Assembly (NCBI RefSeq): GCF_025399895.1
Contig: NZ_JAODUA010000008.1
Span: forward strand, 186,001-250,000
Direction: 5' to 3'
DNA: 64,000 nt
From: Streptomyces sp. ASQP_92
Lineage (GTDB): Bacteria > Actinomycetota > Actinomycetes > Streptomycetales > Streptomycetaceae
This document shows, piece after piece, positions 16,670 to 25,106 of this stretch. The notes beneath the pieces are model-generated. The model had not been told where the DNA came from. It did no database searches and was given only the letters and a program-made list of their open reading frames with translations. How positions within the stretch are numbered: position 1 is the first letter of the stretch; each line of letters opens with the position of its first letter. A program made the position numbers and the translations under genes.

Positions 16670-17353
16670 TCACTCGTACGAGGCGATGTCCTTGACCACC
16701 GAGAAGCCGAGCCCGTAAGCGCTCAGGCCGCGCCCGTAAGCCCCCAGGTGCACGCCGTTCTGTGCCGAACCCGCCAGGACCCAGCCGAACTCGGACTCGC
16801 GGTAGTGGAAGTCGGTGGGCTCACCGTCGACGGGCAGCGAGAGCGTGGACCAGTCGGAGCCGTCGAGGTCGTCGGCGAGCTCCCAGGCCGTCTCGGTCTG
16901 CTGGTCCAGCCAGTCACCGCGCAGCACGTGGTCCATCTGCGCGGGCCAGGTGAAGGACAGAAGCCCCGAACCCGCGAGCCAGGCCGCCGAGGAGACCGAG
17001 GTGGCCTCCAGGACGCCCGTGCCGTCGCCGCTGCGGCGGACCGGGTTCGCGGGGATGCTCACGACCACCGCGAACCGCTCCCGGTCGGCCGTGGCGCCGG
17101 CCGCCTCGGGCCGTATCGACGGCTCGTCGCCGTGCCCGATCGAACCGTGCTGGACCGTGCCGTCGGCGGCGAGCGCCACCTGCATCAGCCAGCGCGGCCC
17201 GGTGAACGCCTCGTCGAGGCCGTACCAGGGGAAGGGTGCGCGCAGAAAGCCGTCGACCGTTCGCCGGGCCGCCGGCACTCCCTCCGGTGTGGCCTTGGCA
17301 CCCTCGGGCACCCCTTGGGGGGACTGCCCCGTTACCCGGCTTGTCGTCTCCAT
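16670..17353 (-). CDS. Conserved hypothetical protein
   Basis: 227 residues, acidic, no signal peptide or membrane segment. The first ~25 residues look disordered; the rest seems one domain with many Trp/Gly turns (FPWYGLDEAFTGPRW; DFHYRESEFGWVLAGSAQNG; ending FSVVKDIASYE). I do not recognise the family. It sits between convergent mrp and tatB, where the mycobacterial neighbourhood also carries unrelated extra genes. The start at 17353 is near the TGGAG-like GGCAG-AT-GGAG stretch but not proven. Confidence 0.7.
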   Translation of the reverse strand: METTSRVTGQSPQGVPEGAKATPEGVPAARRTVDGFLRAPFPWYGLDEAFTGPRWLMQVALAADGTVQHGSIGHGDEPSIRPEAAGATADRERFAVVVSIPANPVRRSGDGTGVLEATSVSSAAWLAGSGLLSFTWPAQMDHVLRGDWLDQQTETAWELADDLDGSDWSTLSLPVDGEPTDFHYRESEFGWVLAGSAQNGVHLGAYGRGLSAYGLGFSVVKDIASYE

Positions 17354-17519
17354 CTGCCCGGCCGCCTCCTAGATCAGTAGCGTCCGGAGCGGCCCGCCCC
17401 CCTCGGGCGTCCTGGCTGCCGGACAGATGGAGGATAGCCACCTCGGCGCGGCTCGCCGGAAAAGCCCATGTGGGATTGGCGTGTACCGGGTCGCGACCGG
17501 GGGCGCGAAAGGGGCGCGG

Positions 17520-17969
17520 TCAGGTGGCGTCGGCGTCGAAGGGCGGACGCTCGCCGGGGTCCAGCTTCTCGCGCTTCTTCAGCAGGTCGGGCGTGCCCGA
17601 AGCGCTGCCGGAACCGTTGGCCGCGGTGGTCGCGGGGGCGGTTTCGCGGCCGTGCACGGCGTCCGCGACCTCCTCCATGTCCTTGCGCAGGTCGAAGCTG
17701 TTGCGGATCTCCTTCAGGCCCAGGTCGTCGTTGTCCATCAACTGCTTGCGGACGAACGTCTTGGGGTTGAGATCCTCGAACTCGAAGTCCTTGAACTCGG
17801 GGCCGAGCTCGGCCCGGATGTCCTGCTTGGCGCTCTCGGAGAAGCTGCGCACCTTGCGGATGATGTTCGACACGTCCTGGATCAGCTTGGGCAGCTTGTC
17901 CGGGCCGAAGATGAGCACGGCGAGGACCACGAGTGTGCCCAGTTCCATGGGCCCGATGTCGTTGAACAC
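17520..17969 (-). CDS. tatB: Twin-arginine translocase subunit TatB
   Basis: 149 residues. The N-terminal membrane helix MELGTLVVLAVLIFGPDKLP carries the Glu-8-type residue and the FGPDKLP hinge of TatA/B proteins, followed by an amphipathic helix (IQDVSNIIRKVRSF) and an acidic, disordered tail. The length and the extended helix favour TatB over TatA. Family knowledge: receives folded Tat substrates with TatC in the plasma membrane. It lies 180 bases downstream of htrA on the same strand, in the conserved sigma-antisigma-htrA-tatB order. Confidence 0.93.
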   Translation of the reverse strand: MFNDIGPMELGTLVVLAVLIFGPDKLPKLIQDVSNIIRKVRSFSESAKQDIRAELGPEFKDFEFEDLNPKTFVRKQLMDNDDLGLKEIRNSFDLRKDMEEVADAVHGRETAPATTAANGSGSASGTPDLLKKREKLDPGERPPFDADAT

Positions 17970-18149
17970 CCGCTGCTCCTCGTGTTCTCACTGCTCGCGA
18001 TCACGGCGCCCGGCACTCGGCCCCGCGTCCGGTCATGGACCGTTCCACGGTACCCGGCGAATCTGTCGCCGCGGTACCCGCGGGGTGACCTTTGGGCATC
18101 GGCAGGGGCTCGTGGGACGCCGGGCCCGCGCAGGCCCGGCGCCGCCGTG

Positions 18150-19871
18150 TCAGGACGAGGAGCCCAGCGTCAGCGTGAGCTCCTGCTCCTTGCCGTCCCG
18201 CAGGAGGGTCAGCCTGAGCCGGTCGCCGGGGCGGTGCGCGCGGATCTTGACTATCAACTCCTCGCCGCCGTGCACCCGCTGGCCGTCCACCTTGGTGATC
18301 ACGTCCTGCGGCTTGATGCCCGCCTTGGCCCCGGGGCCGTCGGCGACGACGGACGCCTTGCCGTCGGTGGCCTGCTCGGCGACGCGGGCGCCGTCGCCGG
18401 TGAACTTCATGTCGAGGGTGACACCGATCACGGGGTGGGTGGCCTTCCCGGTGTTGATCAGCTCCTCGGCGACCCGCTTGGCCTGGTTGATCGGTATGGC
18501 GAAACCGAGCCCGATCGAGCCGGCCTGGCCGCCGCCCCCCTCCGAACCGCCGTTGCCCGCCGACCTGATCGCGCTGTTGATGCCGATGACGCGCGCCTTG
18601 GAGTCGACAAGGGGGCCGCCGGAGTTGCCCGGGTTTATGGGGGCGTCGGTCTGGAGGGCGTCGACGTAGCTGACATCGGTGCCGTCACCGCTCTCGCCGC
18701 CCGCCGTGATCGGACGCTCCTTGGCGCTGATGATGCCCGACGTCACGGTGTTGGAGAGGTCGAAGGGGGCGCCGATGGCCACCACCGGATCACCGACGAG
18801 CACGTTGTCGGAATTGCCCAGCGGCAGCGGCTTCATCCCCGATACGCCCGTGACCTTGACGACCGCGAGGTCGTACCCGGCATCGCGGCCGACCACCTCG
18901 GCGGGCACGCTCTCCCCGCCGCTGAAGGTCACCGAGATCTTGCCGGATCCCCCGGCGGACTTCACGACGTGGTTGTTGGTCAGGAGGTGCCCCGCGTTGT
19001 CGAGGACAAAGCCGGTTCCGGTGCCGGACTCGCCGGAGCCGGTGACATGGATGGTGACCACGCTCGGCAGCGCGCTCGCGGCGATCCCGGCGACGCTGTC
19101 GGGCGCCCGGCCCTGCGCCTCTTTGCCGGACTGCGGCAGCTTGACGGAGGTGATCCCGCCGTTGCGCTCCACATAGGCGCCCACGCCGCCACCGATGCCT
19201 CCGGCGACCAGAGCGAGCAGCACACCCCCCACGAGCAACGTCCCCCGCCGCCCCTTCCCGCCCCCGGGCCGCCCCTCCCGGCTGAACGGCTCCCTGGGCG
19301 CGCCCGGGGAGCCCGGCGCGGCCCAGGGGTCGTACTGGAGCCACTGCGTGACAGGCGCGGGTGGCGTCACGGGGGCGGTGTACGGGGCCTGAGGCGCGGG
19401 GTTCCGAGGCTCGGCGTATGGGGCCTGAGGCGTGGCGGCCTGCGGCGCGGCGTACGGGGGCTGCTGCGGAAGCGCGGTTCCGGCGGGCGGCGTCGGTACC
19501 GGCCGCTGCACGGGCGGCGCGGGCGCCCACGGCCCGGGCCCGCCGTAGGGAGGCGTGCCATAGGGGTCGGGCGCGTGCCGGGGCCGCAGGGGGACGGGCT
19601 CCCCCGCGGGCTCCGCCACGGGCTCACCGCCGGGCTCCCCGACCGGCTCGGCGGGGAGGTCCTGCGGCGGGCCGGGGGTGGGGGCGGGCCCGGGCTGAAC
19701 GGAGGCGGCCTGCTCCGCGGGGGTCCCCGTGGGCTCGCCCGCCTCGGACTCCGGAGCCGTCGGCGGGGCCAAGTCGTAGGCTTCGGGCGCCGGTTCGGCG
19801 GGGCGGGGGCGGGCTGTCTGCGGACGGCTCCACCACTTCGGCTTCGGCCCGGTGGGCGTCTGCTCGTTCAT
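18150..19871 (-). CDS. htrA: HtrA/DegP-like membrane-anchored serine protease
   Basis: 573 residues from ATG 19871, with GGGGAGAG at the ribosome-site position. Domains: a ~215-residue Pro/Gly/Ala-rich cytoplasmic part, one membrane helix (LLVGGVLLALVAGGIGGGVG), a trypsin-like domain and a C-terminal PDZ domain (about 480-565). Catalytic residues are visible: His301 in LTNNHVV, Asp334 in GYDLAVV, Ser417 in NPGNSGGP. It acts outside the membrane on misfolded envelope proteins. Position directly after the anti-sigma gene makes it a likely member of that sigma factor's operon and a possible regulator of the anti-sigma factor, as in mycobacteria. Confidence 0.94.
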   Translation of the reverse strand: MNEQTPTGPKPKWWSRPQTARPRPAEPAPEAYDLAPPTAPESEAGEPTGTPAEQAASVQPGPAPTPGPPQDLPAEPVGEPGGEPVAEPAGEPVPLRPRHAPDPYGTPPYGGPGPWAPAPPVQRPVPTPPAGTALPQQPPYAAPQAATPQAPYAEPRNPAPQAPYTAPVTPPAPVTQWLQYDPWAAPGSPGAPREPFSREGRPGGGKGRRGTLLVGGVLLALVAGGIGGGVGAYVERNGGITSVKLPQSGKEAQGRAPDSVAGIAASALPSVVTIHVTGSGESGTGTGFVLDNAGHLLTNNHVVKSAGGSGKISVTFSGGESVPAEVVGRDAGYDLAVVKVTGVSGMKPLPLGNSDNVLVGDPVVAIGAPFDLSNTVTSGIISAKERPITAGGESGDGTDVSYVDALQTDAPINPGNSGGPLVDSKARVIGINSAIRSAGNGGSEGGGGQAGSIGLGFAIPINQAKRVAEELINTGKATHPVIGVTLDMKFTGDGARVAEQATDGKASVVADGPGAKAGIKPQDVITKVDGQRVHGGEELIVKIRAHRPGDRLRLTLLRDGKEQELTLTLGSSS

Positions 19872-19961
19872 GCTCTCCCCGCAACTGGCTTTCCTGCGTG
19901 CTCCGACGAGCACCCCTCCCCGGGATTCAACCAGGTCGCCCGGGGCAACGGCAGGGCGCGG

Positions 19962-20927
19962 TCAGCGCCGGGCGGCCAAGGGGAGGCCGGGGGCGATCGG
20001 AGCCGCCGGATGGTGCGGCGCCGCCGGAGACACGGAGGGCGCGGCGGCGAGCGGACCGGTCATCAGGTCCGTCGTGGTCAGCGGCAGCGTGGCCACGGCC
20101 GGCCGTATCAGCGGGGGCAGCGACGAGCCGTCCAGGCGGGCCGCGGGGAACGCGCCGCCCAGCGGCCGGACGGGGCCGTTCTGCGCGGGCATGCCGTTCA
20201 GGGTGCGTATGCCCGGCACCACGGGCGCCGTGGGCTGCGCGGCCATCGTCGGGAGGAACCCGGCCGCGACGCCGCCGCGCCGGCGGTCCTCGGCCGAACT
20301 GCCGCTCGGAGACGGGCTGTTGGACCGCAGCGGCACGACATTGGTGCCCCCGCCCGCGGCCCGGGCCCCGGATGCCGAGCCCAGCGGGAGGGTGCCGCCG
20401 AGCGCGATGGCCGCCAGGGACACGGCACTCGCCGCGGCGAACGCGAATCTTCGGCCGCGCCATGCCGAGCCCGGGCGGTCCTGCTCCGGCCTGGCGACCT
20501 CGTGTATGCGAAAACCACTGCCCGGCCCTTCGGGCACGACGGGCGCGTGGGAGCCGGCCGGGACATAGCCGAAACCACCCGGGCCGGGACCGCCCGCGGC
20601 ATGGCCGAGCACCCCGAACCCTCCGAAGTACCCCTCGGCCCGGCCCCCGTCGAAGGGATCCGAGCCGTCGTCACCCTCGGGGCGGGTGGGCCCGCCGGGC
20701 AGGCCCTGGAGCCGGGCGAGGAAGCCTTCCGAGGGCGGCGGGGGCGCCGCCCGGGCGAAGACGTCCTTCAGGCTGCGCTGGGCGTCGGCCTCCGCCTTGC
20801 ACTTGGCGCAGGTCGCCAGGTGGGACAGGACCCGTTCGCGGGCGTCGTGGTTCAGCTCGCCGTCGACCAGCGCCGCGAGCCGGTCCCCGAGATGCTGCTC
20901 CGCCGGGGTGGGACTCGTGCCACTCAC
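19962..20927 (-). CDS. rseA: Membrane-bound zinc-type anti-sigma factor (RseA-like)
   Basis: 321 residues. The N-terminal anti-sigma domain has the zinc motif H-x3-C-x2-C as HLATCAKC (His36, Cys40, Cys43). A Gly/Pro-rich linker leads to a membrane helix (FAFAAASAVSLAAIALGG, about residues 155-175), then a ~140-residue low-complexity extracytoplasmic part. Its start overlaps the sigma gene's stop by four bases (ATGA), so the two are translationally coupled and made in matched amounts. Family knowledge: holds the ECF sigma factor inactive until envelope or redox stress. The symbol is by analogy with the mycobacterial gene. Confidence 0.9.
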   Translation of the reverse strand: MSGTSPTPAEQHLGDRLAALVDGELNHDARERVLSHLATCAKCKAEADAQRSLKDVFARAAPPPPSEGFLARLQGLPGGPTRPEGDDGSDPFDGGRAEGYFGGFGVLGHAAGGPGPGGFGYVPAGSHAPVVPEGPGSGFRIHEVARPEQDRPGSAWRGRRFAFAAASAVSLAAIALGGTLPLGSASGARAAGGGTNVVPLRSNSPSPSGSSAEDRRRGGVAAGFLPTMAAQPTAPVVPGIRTLNGMPAQNGPVRPLGGAFPAARLDGSSLPPLIRPAVATLPLTTTDLMTGPLAAAPSVSPAAPHHPAAPIAPGLPLAARR

Positions 20928-21700
20928 GCCATCCCCTCTCCGGCCACCCCGACAGCTCCCGGCGCCACCCCGGCCAGCGCACGCTGCTGCTCGGCGCGGG
21001 CTTCGGGCGAACGGTGCTGGAGGGCCTTGCGCAACTGGGAACGGCCGCGGTGGATCCGGCTGCGGACGGTGCCGAGCTTCACTCCGAGGGTGGCCGCGAT
21101 CTCCTCGTAGGAGAGGCCCTCGATGTCACAGAGGACGACCGCCGCCCGGAACTCGGGCGCCAACGTGTCCAGCGCCTGCTGGACGTCGGCGTCGAAGTGG
21201 GCGTCGTTGAAGGCCTGTTGGGGGTTGGGCTCGCGGCTGGGCAGCCGCTCCGCCGCGTCGTCGCCGAGCGCGTCGAAGCGGATGCGCTGACGGCGGCGGA
21301 CCATGTCCAGGAAGAGGTTGGTGGTGATGCGGTGCAGCCAGCCCTCGAAGGTGCCCGGCGTGTACGTCGACAGGGAGCGGAAGACGCGGACGAAGACCTC
21401 CTGGGTGAGGTCCTCCGCATCGTGCTGATTACCCGTCAGACGGTAGGCGAGGCGATAGACCCGACCGCTGTGCGTGCTGACGATCTCCTCCCACGTAGGG
21501 GGAGTCCACGCCTGGGAATCCGCGTCGGCGAAGGTCGCGGTAGTTGCGGAGCTGGTAGCGCGGGAACGGTCAGCAATGTTGGTCACGGATTTCGGCTCAC
21601 CCGCCGACCTGAGAAAGCGCCGCAGCACTCCTCCCCGATCCACAGGCGCAGCCGCACCTCCCCTGTCGGCTCTGGTGGTGTCCAGTGGAGCCCCTACCAT
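20924..21700 (-). CDS. ECF sigma factor (mycobacterial SigE-like)
   Basis: 258 residues from ATG 21700, preceded by GAGGTGGCT. Region 2 is clear (RVYRLAYRLTGNQHDAEDLTQEVF ... FEGWLHRITTNLFLDMVRR is the -10 recognition and core-binding part) and region 4 has LSYEEIAATLGVKLGTVRSR with its helix-turn-helix. About 70 unconserved residues precede region 2, longer than most ECF factors. Longer upstream starts (to 21886) exist but intrude into the divergent promoter. The order sigma-anti-sigma-HtrA-TatB and a divergent methyltransferase match sigE of mycobacteria. Not to be confused with S. coelicolor SigE of the CseBC system. Confidence 0.93.
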   Translation of the reverse strand: MVGAPLDTTRADRGGAAAPVDRGGVLRRFLRSAGEPKSVTNIADRSRATSSATTATFADADSQAWTPPTWEEIVSTHSGRVYRLAYRLTGNQHDAEDLTQEVFVRVFRSLSTYTPGTFEGWLHRITTNLFLDMVRRRQRIRFDALGDDAAERLPSREPNPQQAFNDAHFDADVQQALDTLAPEFRAAVVLCDIEGLSYEEIAATLGVKLGTVRSRIHRGRSQLRKALQHRSPEARAEQQRALAGVAPGAVGVAGEGMA

Positions 21701-21903
21701 AGCCACCTCGCCCGTTAGCTCCGGATAAGAATCTTTACGTGCATTTGGGACCGGCTTGCCGCCTGACCACCCGAACTCGTCCATACGCCCCCCGCGTTCC
21801 CCTCTCCTCCCCCTCTCTTCCACAACGCGCGGTCCCATCTGCGGGTTCCCGACTCCAGCGGATACAGTCACCGTTGCGCCAACCAAGGGGACAGGAGAGG
21901 GCC

Positions 21904-22539
21904 ATTACCGCCAACCGGCAGACGAGCTGGGCGTTCGCCGACGCCTTTGTCGCCGAGGACGACGCGCTGCGCTGGGCCCGTGACCGGGCCCGGGAGGCAG
22001 GCCTGCGTTCGGTGTCCCCGGGGACGGGTGCCGCGCTGCGGCTGCTCGCCGCCACGGCGGACGCCAAGGCGGTCGCGGAGATCGGCACCGGCACCGGCGT
22101 CTCCGGCATCTACCTGCTGCAAGGGCTGCGCCCCGACGGCGTGCTGACCACCGTCGACCCGGAGCCGGACCGCCAGCAGTTCGCCAAGCAGGCCTTCCGC
22201 GCCGCCGGATTCGCCGCCAACCGGGCCCGGTTCATCCCGGGGCGCGCCCTGGACGTGCTGCCCCGGCTCGCGGACGGCGGATACGACCTGGTGTTCTGCG
22301 ACGGCGACCGCCTGGAGTCGCTCGATGTGCTCGCTGAATCGTTGCGCCTGTTGCGCCCCGGCGGAATCGTCTGCTTCGAGGGCGTCTTCGCGGACGGCCG
22401 CACCGTGGATTCGGCGGCCCAGCCGGCCGAGGTGCTGCGGCTGCGCGAACTGCTGCGCGCGGTGCGCGAGAGCCCGGAGCTGGTCGCCTCGCTGCTGCCG
22501 GTCGGCGACGGACTGCTCTGCGCGGTACGCCGCGGCTGA
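21904..22539 (+). CDS. SAM-dependent O-methyltransferase (family 3-like), apparent ATT start
   Basis: 211 residues. The SAM-binding motif I is VAEIGTGTGVSGIYLL and the acidic loop of motif II is LTTVDPEPD; FCDGDRLESLDVL and LRPGGIVCFEG follow, as in caffeoyl-CoA/catechol O-methyltransferase-type enzymes. The substrate is unknown. AGGAGAGG (21893-21900) sits at the right distance before ATT at 21904, where homologues are expected to start with Met/Val-Thr-Ala-Asn. No in-frame ATG/GTG follows for many codons, and the nearest upstream ATG (21739) would add 55 low-quality residues. It is divergent from the sigma factor, as in mycobacteria. Confidence 0.82.
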   Translation: MTANRQTSWAFADAFVAEDDALRWARDRAREAGLRSVSPGTGAALRLLAATADAKAVAEIGTGTGVSGIYLLQGLRPDGVLTTVDPEPDRQQFAKQAFRAAGFAANRARFIPGRALDVLPRLADGGYDLVFCDGDRLESLDVLAESLRLLRPGGIVCFEGVFADGRTVDSAAQPAEVLRLRELLRAVRESPELVASLLPVGDGLLCAVRRG

Positions 22540-22588
22540 GCCGCCGCGCGCGCTGCCCCGGCCCGATCCGCGCCGCCCGGAAACACGA

Positions 22589-22637
22589 CACCGCCCCGCT
22601 CCGGCATGCGCTGTCGTGCATGCCGGACCGGGGCGGT
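22589..22637. terminator. Bidirectional terminator between methyltransferase and DUF3117 gene
   Basis: CACCGCCCC-GCTCCGGCATGC (22589-22609) pairs with GCATGCCGGA-CCGGGGCGGTG (22617-22637), a stem of about 20 bp with one bulge. It lies between two convergent genes and works in either direction. Confidence 0.82.
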
Positions 22638-22663
22638 GAAGAGTCTGGGTCGTACCCGCTAAC

Positions 22664-22831
22664 TCAGCCGACGACCTTCTTGAGGGCATCGCCGAGGGCA
22701 TCGGCCTCGTCCGGAGTCAGCTCGACGACAAGCCGACCGCCGCCTTCGAGCGGAACGCGCATGACAATGCCCCGCCCCTCCTTGGTCACCTCGAGCGGGC
22801 CGTCGCCCGTCCGCGGCTTCATGGCCGCCAT
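22664..22831 (-). CDS. DUF3117 small protein
   Basis: 55 residues, MAAMKPRTGDGPLEVTKEGR onward, ending in a short helix (TPDEADALGDALKKVVG). The sequence is that of the very conserved actinobacterial DUF3117 family (Rv1211-like, from memory). It is probably a small beta-rich cytoplasmic protein; its function is unknown. GGAAGGGG precedes the ATG at 22831 by 7 bases; a longer frame adds 26 unconserved residues. Position next to tag and the DivIVA-like gene matches the mycobacterial order. Confidence 0.88.
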   Translation of the reverse strand: MAAMKPRTGDGPLEVTKEGRGIVMRVPLEGGGRLVVELTPDEADALGDALKKVVG

Positions 22832-23151
22832 GCTCGTTCCCCTTCCTGAAACCAGCTCATCGTCAGCCGACGGCCCCCGGGATTGGGCACGCGTCACGGC
22901 ATCGAACACATTGCTTCCAGGTCATTATCCCGCATGGCAGGACCCGATGACCAACATCGGTCCGCATCGCTTGGGCAACGCGCTCTATCAAAACCACTCA
23001 ATTCGGCGATCCGCCTGCGATACTTCGCCGCCGCCGGTCGGCTCCGGCGTCCCGATTGTTTGACGCAGGTCACATGCCCACCGCTCGTGATCTCCGCCAT
23101 GCTGAGCGGATACGAGGACCGAGAAGCATCCGCGACGGAGGGGACCCCACC

Positions 23152-23952
23152 ATGGCCGACACCGTGCTGTACGAGGTGAGCGACGGGCTCGCGACGATCA
23201 CGATCAACCGGCCCGAGGCCATGAACGCCATGAACACGGAGGCGAAGGTCGCGCTCCGCGAGGCCGTACGGTCCGCCGCGGCGGACCCCGCGGTGCGGGC
23301 CGTGCTGCTGACCGCGACCGGGCGGGCGTTCTGCGTCGGACAGGACCTGAAGGAGCACGTCGCCACGCTGACGGCGGACCGCGAGGCCGGCACCGGGCAG
23401 ACCATGAGCACGGTGCGCGAGCACTACAACCCGATCCTGACCGCGCTCACCGAGATGCCCAAGCCCGTGGTGGCCGGCGTCAACGGGGTGGCGGCGGGCG
23501 CCGGTCTCGGGTTCGCGCTGGCCGCCGACTACCGGGTCGTCGCGGACACGGCGGCGTTCAACACCTCGTTCGCGGGGGTGGCCCTGACGGCCGACTCGGG
23601 CGTCTCCTGGACCCTGCCGCGCCTGATCGGCCAGTCCCGCGCGGCCGATCTGCTGCTGTTCCCGCGCTCGGTCTCCGCGGCCGAGGCGTACGAGATCGGC
23701 CTGGTCAACAAGGTCGTACCGGCCGACGAACTGCCCGCCGCGGCCCTCGCGGTGGCCCGGACGCTGGCCGACGGCCCGACCGTGGCGTACGGCGCGCTGA
23801 AGGCGTCCCTGGCCTATGGCGCGGGGCACACCCTGGCCGAGGCGCTGGAGAAGGAGGACGAGCTCCAGGCGAAGGCCGGTGCCTCCGAGGACCACGCCAT
23901 CGCGGTGGCCGCGTTCCTCGCCAAGGAGAAGCCGAAGTACGTCGGCCGCTGA
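23152..23952 (+). CDS. Enoyl-CoA hydratase/isomerase family protein
   Basis: 266 residues, full crotonase fold. The oxyanion-hole segments are GRAFCVGQDLKE and VNGVAAGAGLGFALAADYR. The position of the catalytic Glu1 equivalent falls in the SFAGVALTADSG segment, where it is replaced by Ala or Thr; Asp or Gly at the second site agrees with PaaG/isomerase-like members rather than a classical hydratase. Substrate is an acyl-CoA; the ring-1,2-epoxyphenylacetyl-CoA isomerase (PaaG) group is a candidate. GGAGGGG precedes ATG 23152. Monocistronic, divergent from DUF3117. Confidence 0.85.
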   Translation: MADTVLYEVSDGLATITINRPEAMNAMNTEAKVALREAVRSAAADPAVRAVLLTATGRAFCVGQDLKEHVATLTADREAGTGQTMSTVREHYNPILTALTEMPKPVVAGVNGVAAGAGLGFALAADYRVVADTAAFNTSFAGVALTADSGVSWTLPRLIGQSRAADLLLFPRSVSAAEAYEIGLVNKVVPADELPAAALAVARTLADGPTVAYGALKASLAYGAGHTLAEALEKEDELQAKAGASEDHAIAVAAFLAKEKPKYVGR

Positions 23953-23979
23953 GCGGGCGGCCGAGGGGTGGGGCGGTGC

Positions 23980-24561
23980 TCAGGCGCCGCCCCGTGCCAC
24001 ACAGTCCACGAGGTGGTCGTCGACCAGGCCGCAGGCCTGCATCAGGGCGTACGCCGTCGTCGGGCCGATGAAGCGCAGACCGCGCTTCTTCAGGGCCTTG
24101 GACAGGGCCGTCGACTCGTCCGTGACGGCCGGGACGTCGGAGAGGGTGCGGGGGGCCGGACGGGTGGCCGCGTCCGGCGCGTACGACCAGATGAGGGCGT
24201 CGAGCTCGCCGGGGGTCCAGGTGGCAAGGGCCTGGGCGTTGGCGACCGTCGCCTCGATCTTGAGGCGGTTGCGGATGATGCCCGTGTCGCCGAGCAGGCG
24301 CTCCTTGTCGGCGTCGGTGAACTCGGCGACCGCCGCGATCTTGAAGTCGGCGAACGCCCGCCGGAAGCCCTCCCGGCGGCGCAGAATCGTGATCCAGGAG
24401 AGACCTGACTGGAACGCCTCCAGGCAGAGCCGCTCGTACAGCGCGTCGTCGCCGTGCACCGGGCGGCCCCACTCGGTGTCGTGGTACGCCACGTAGTCCT
24501 CGGTGGACAGGCCCCAGGGGCAGCGCGGCCGGCCGTCGGGGCCGGGGATCGCCCCGCTCAT
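23980..24561 (-). CDS. tag: DNA-3-methyladenine glycosylase I
   Basis: 193 residues, normal length for Tag. The N-terminal RCPWGL and YHDTEWGRPVHGDDALYERL, then LEAFQSGLSWITILRRREGF, are the alkylpurine-binding pocket; the C-terminal FIGPTTAYALMQACGLVDDH holds zinc-site residues. It excises 3-methyladenine from DNA in base-excision repair. The ATG overlaps the TGA of the DivIVA-like gene by four bases (24558-24561), so the two are translated together. Confidence 0.95.
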   Translation of the reverse strand: MSGAIPGPDGRPRCPWGLSTEDYVAYHDTEWGRPVHGDDALYERLCLEAFQSGLSWITILRRREGFRRAFADFKIAAVAEFTDADKERLLGDTGIIRNRLKIEATVANAQALATWTPGELDALIWSYAPDAATRPAPRTLSDVPAVTDESTALSKALKKRGLRFIGPTTAYALMQACGLVDDHLVDCVARGGA

Positions 24562-24995
24562 CGCCGGGGCTCCTCGTCGGACGGCGACTCGGCCGGGATC
24601 CGGGCCGGTGCCTGGTCGCGGTCGGCGGAGGAAGCCGGGGCGGAGGAAGCCGGGGCGGACGAGGTCGGCGCGGACGGCGGCGCCGGGTGGCCGCCTCCGG
24701 ACGGGCTCGCGGCGCTCTGGAGCTCGGCGATCCGTGCGTCCCGCTCGGCGAGCTCGGCGCCCAGCCTGCTCAGCACGTCGTCGACGTCCGCCATCCGGTA
24801 GCCGCGCAGCACCACCGGGATGCGCAGGGCCTCCACGTCGGCCCTGGCCACGGGGCGGTTCTCGGGCAGCGGGTCCACCAGGTGTTCCGGCTCGGCGTCC
24901 GGCAGCACCGCGGCGTCGTCACCGCCGCCGCCCACCACGGCCAGGGTCACGGCGGTGACCACGACGACCATCGCGATCAGCAAGAACCAGAACAC
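24558..24995 (-). CDS. Membrane-anchored protein with DivIVA-like segment
   Basis: 145 residues from GTG 24995, with GGAAGAGG upstream. One N-terminal membrane helix (FWFLLIAMVVVVTAVTLAVV) is followed by a short linker and a DivIVA-like motif (IPVVLRGYRMADVDDVLSRL), then a brief coiled coil (LAERDARIAELQ) and a Ser/Pro/Ala-rich tail. DivIVA-type segments recognise curved membrane or scaffold partners at poles in actinobacteria. Much shorter than true DivIVA. It is the first gene of a pair with tag, as with Rv1209-tagA in mycobacteria. Role unknown. Confidence 0.82.
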   Translation of the reverse strand: MFWFLLIAMVVVVTAVTLAVVGGGGDDAAVLPDAEPEHLVDPLPENRPVARADVEALRIPVVLRGYRMADVDDVLSRLGAELAERDARIAELQSAASPSGGGHPAPPSAPTSSAPASSAPASSADRDQAPARIPAESPSDEEPRR

Positions 24996-25106
24996 GTGCG
25001 AGCCTCTTCCGACGCCGGAATCTGTCGGGTCCGATCGTGCCATGCGGCACTGACAGTTAGGGTCGCAGGCGGACAACGGCCGGACCACAGCAAAGGACAA
25101 CAGGGG

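Noticed and set aside
20924..21700. Identification of the ECF factor as S. coelicolor SigE (CseABC system)
   Set aside because: The neighbours are anti-sigma/htrA/tatB, as in mycobacterial sigE; no cseABC genes are present.
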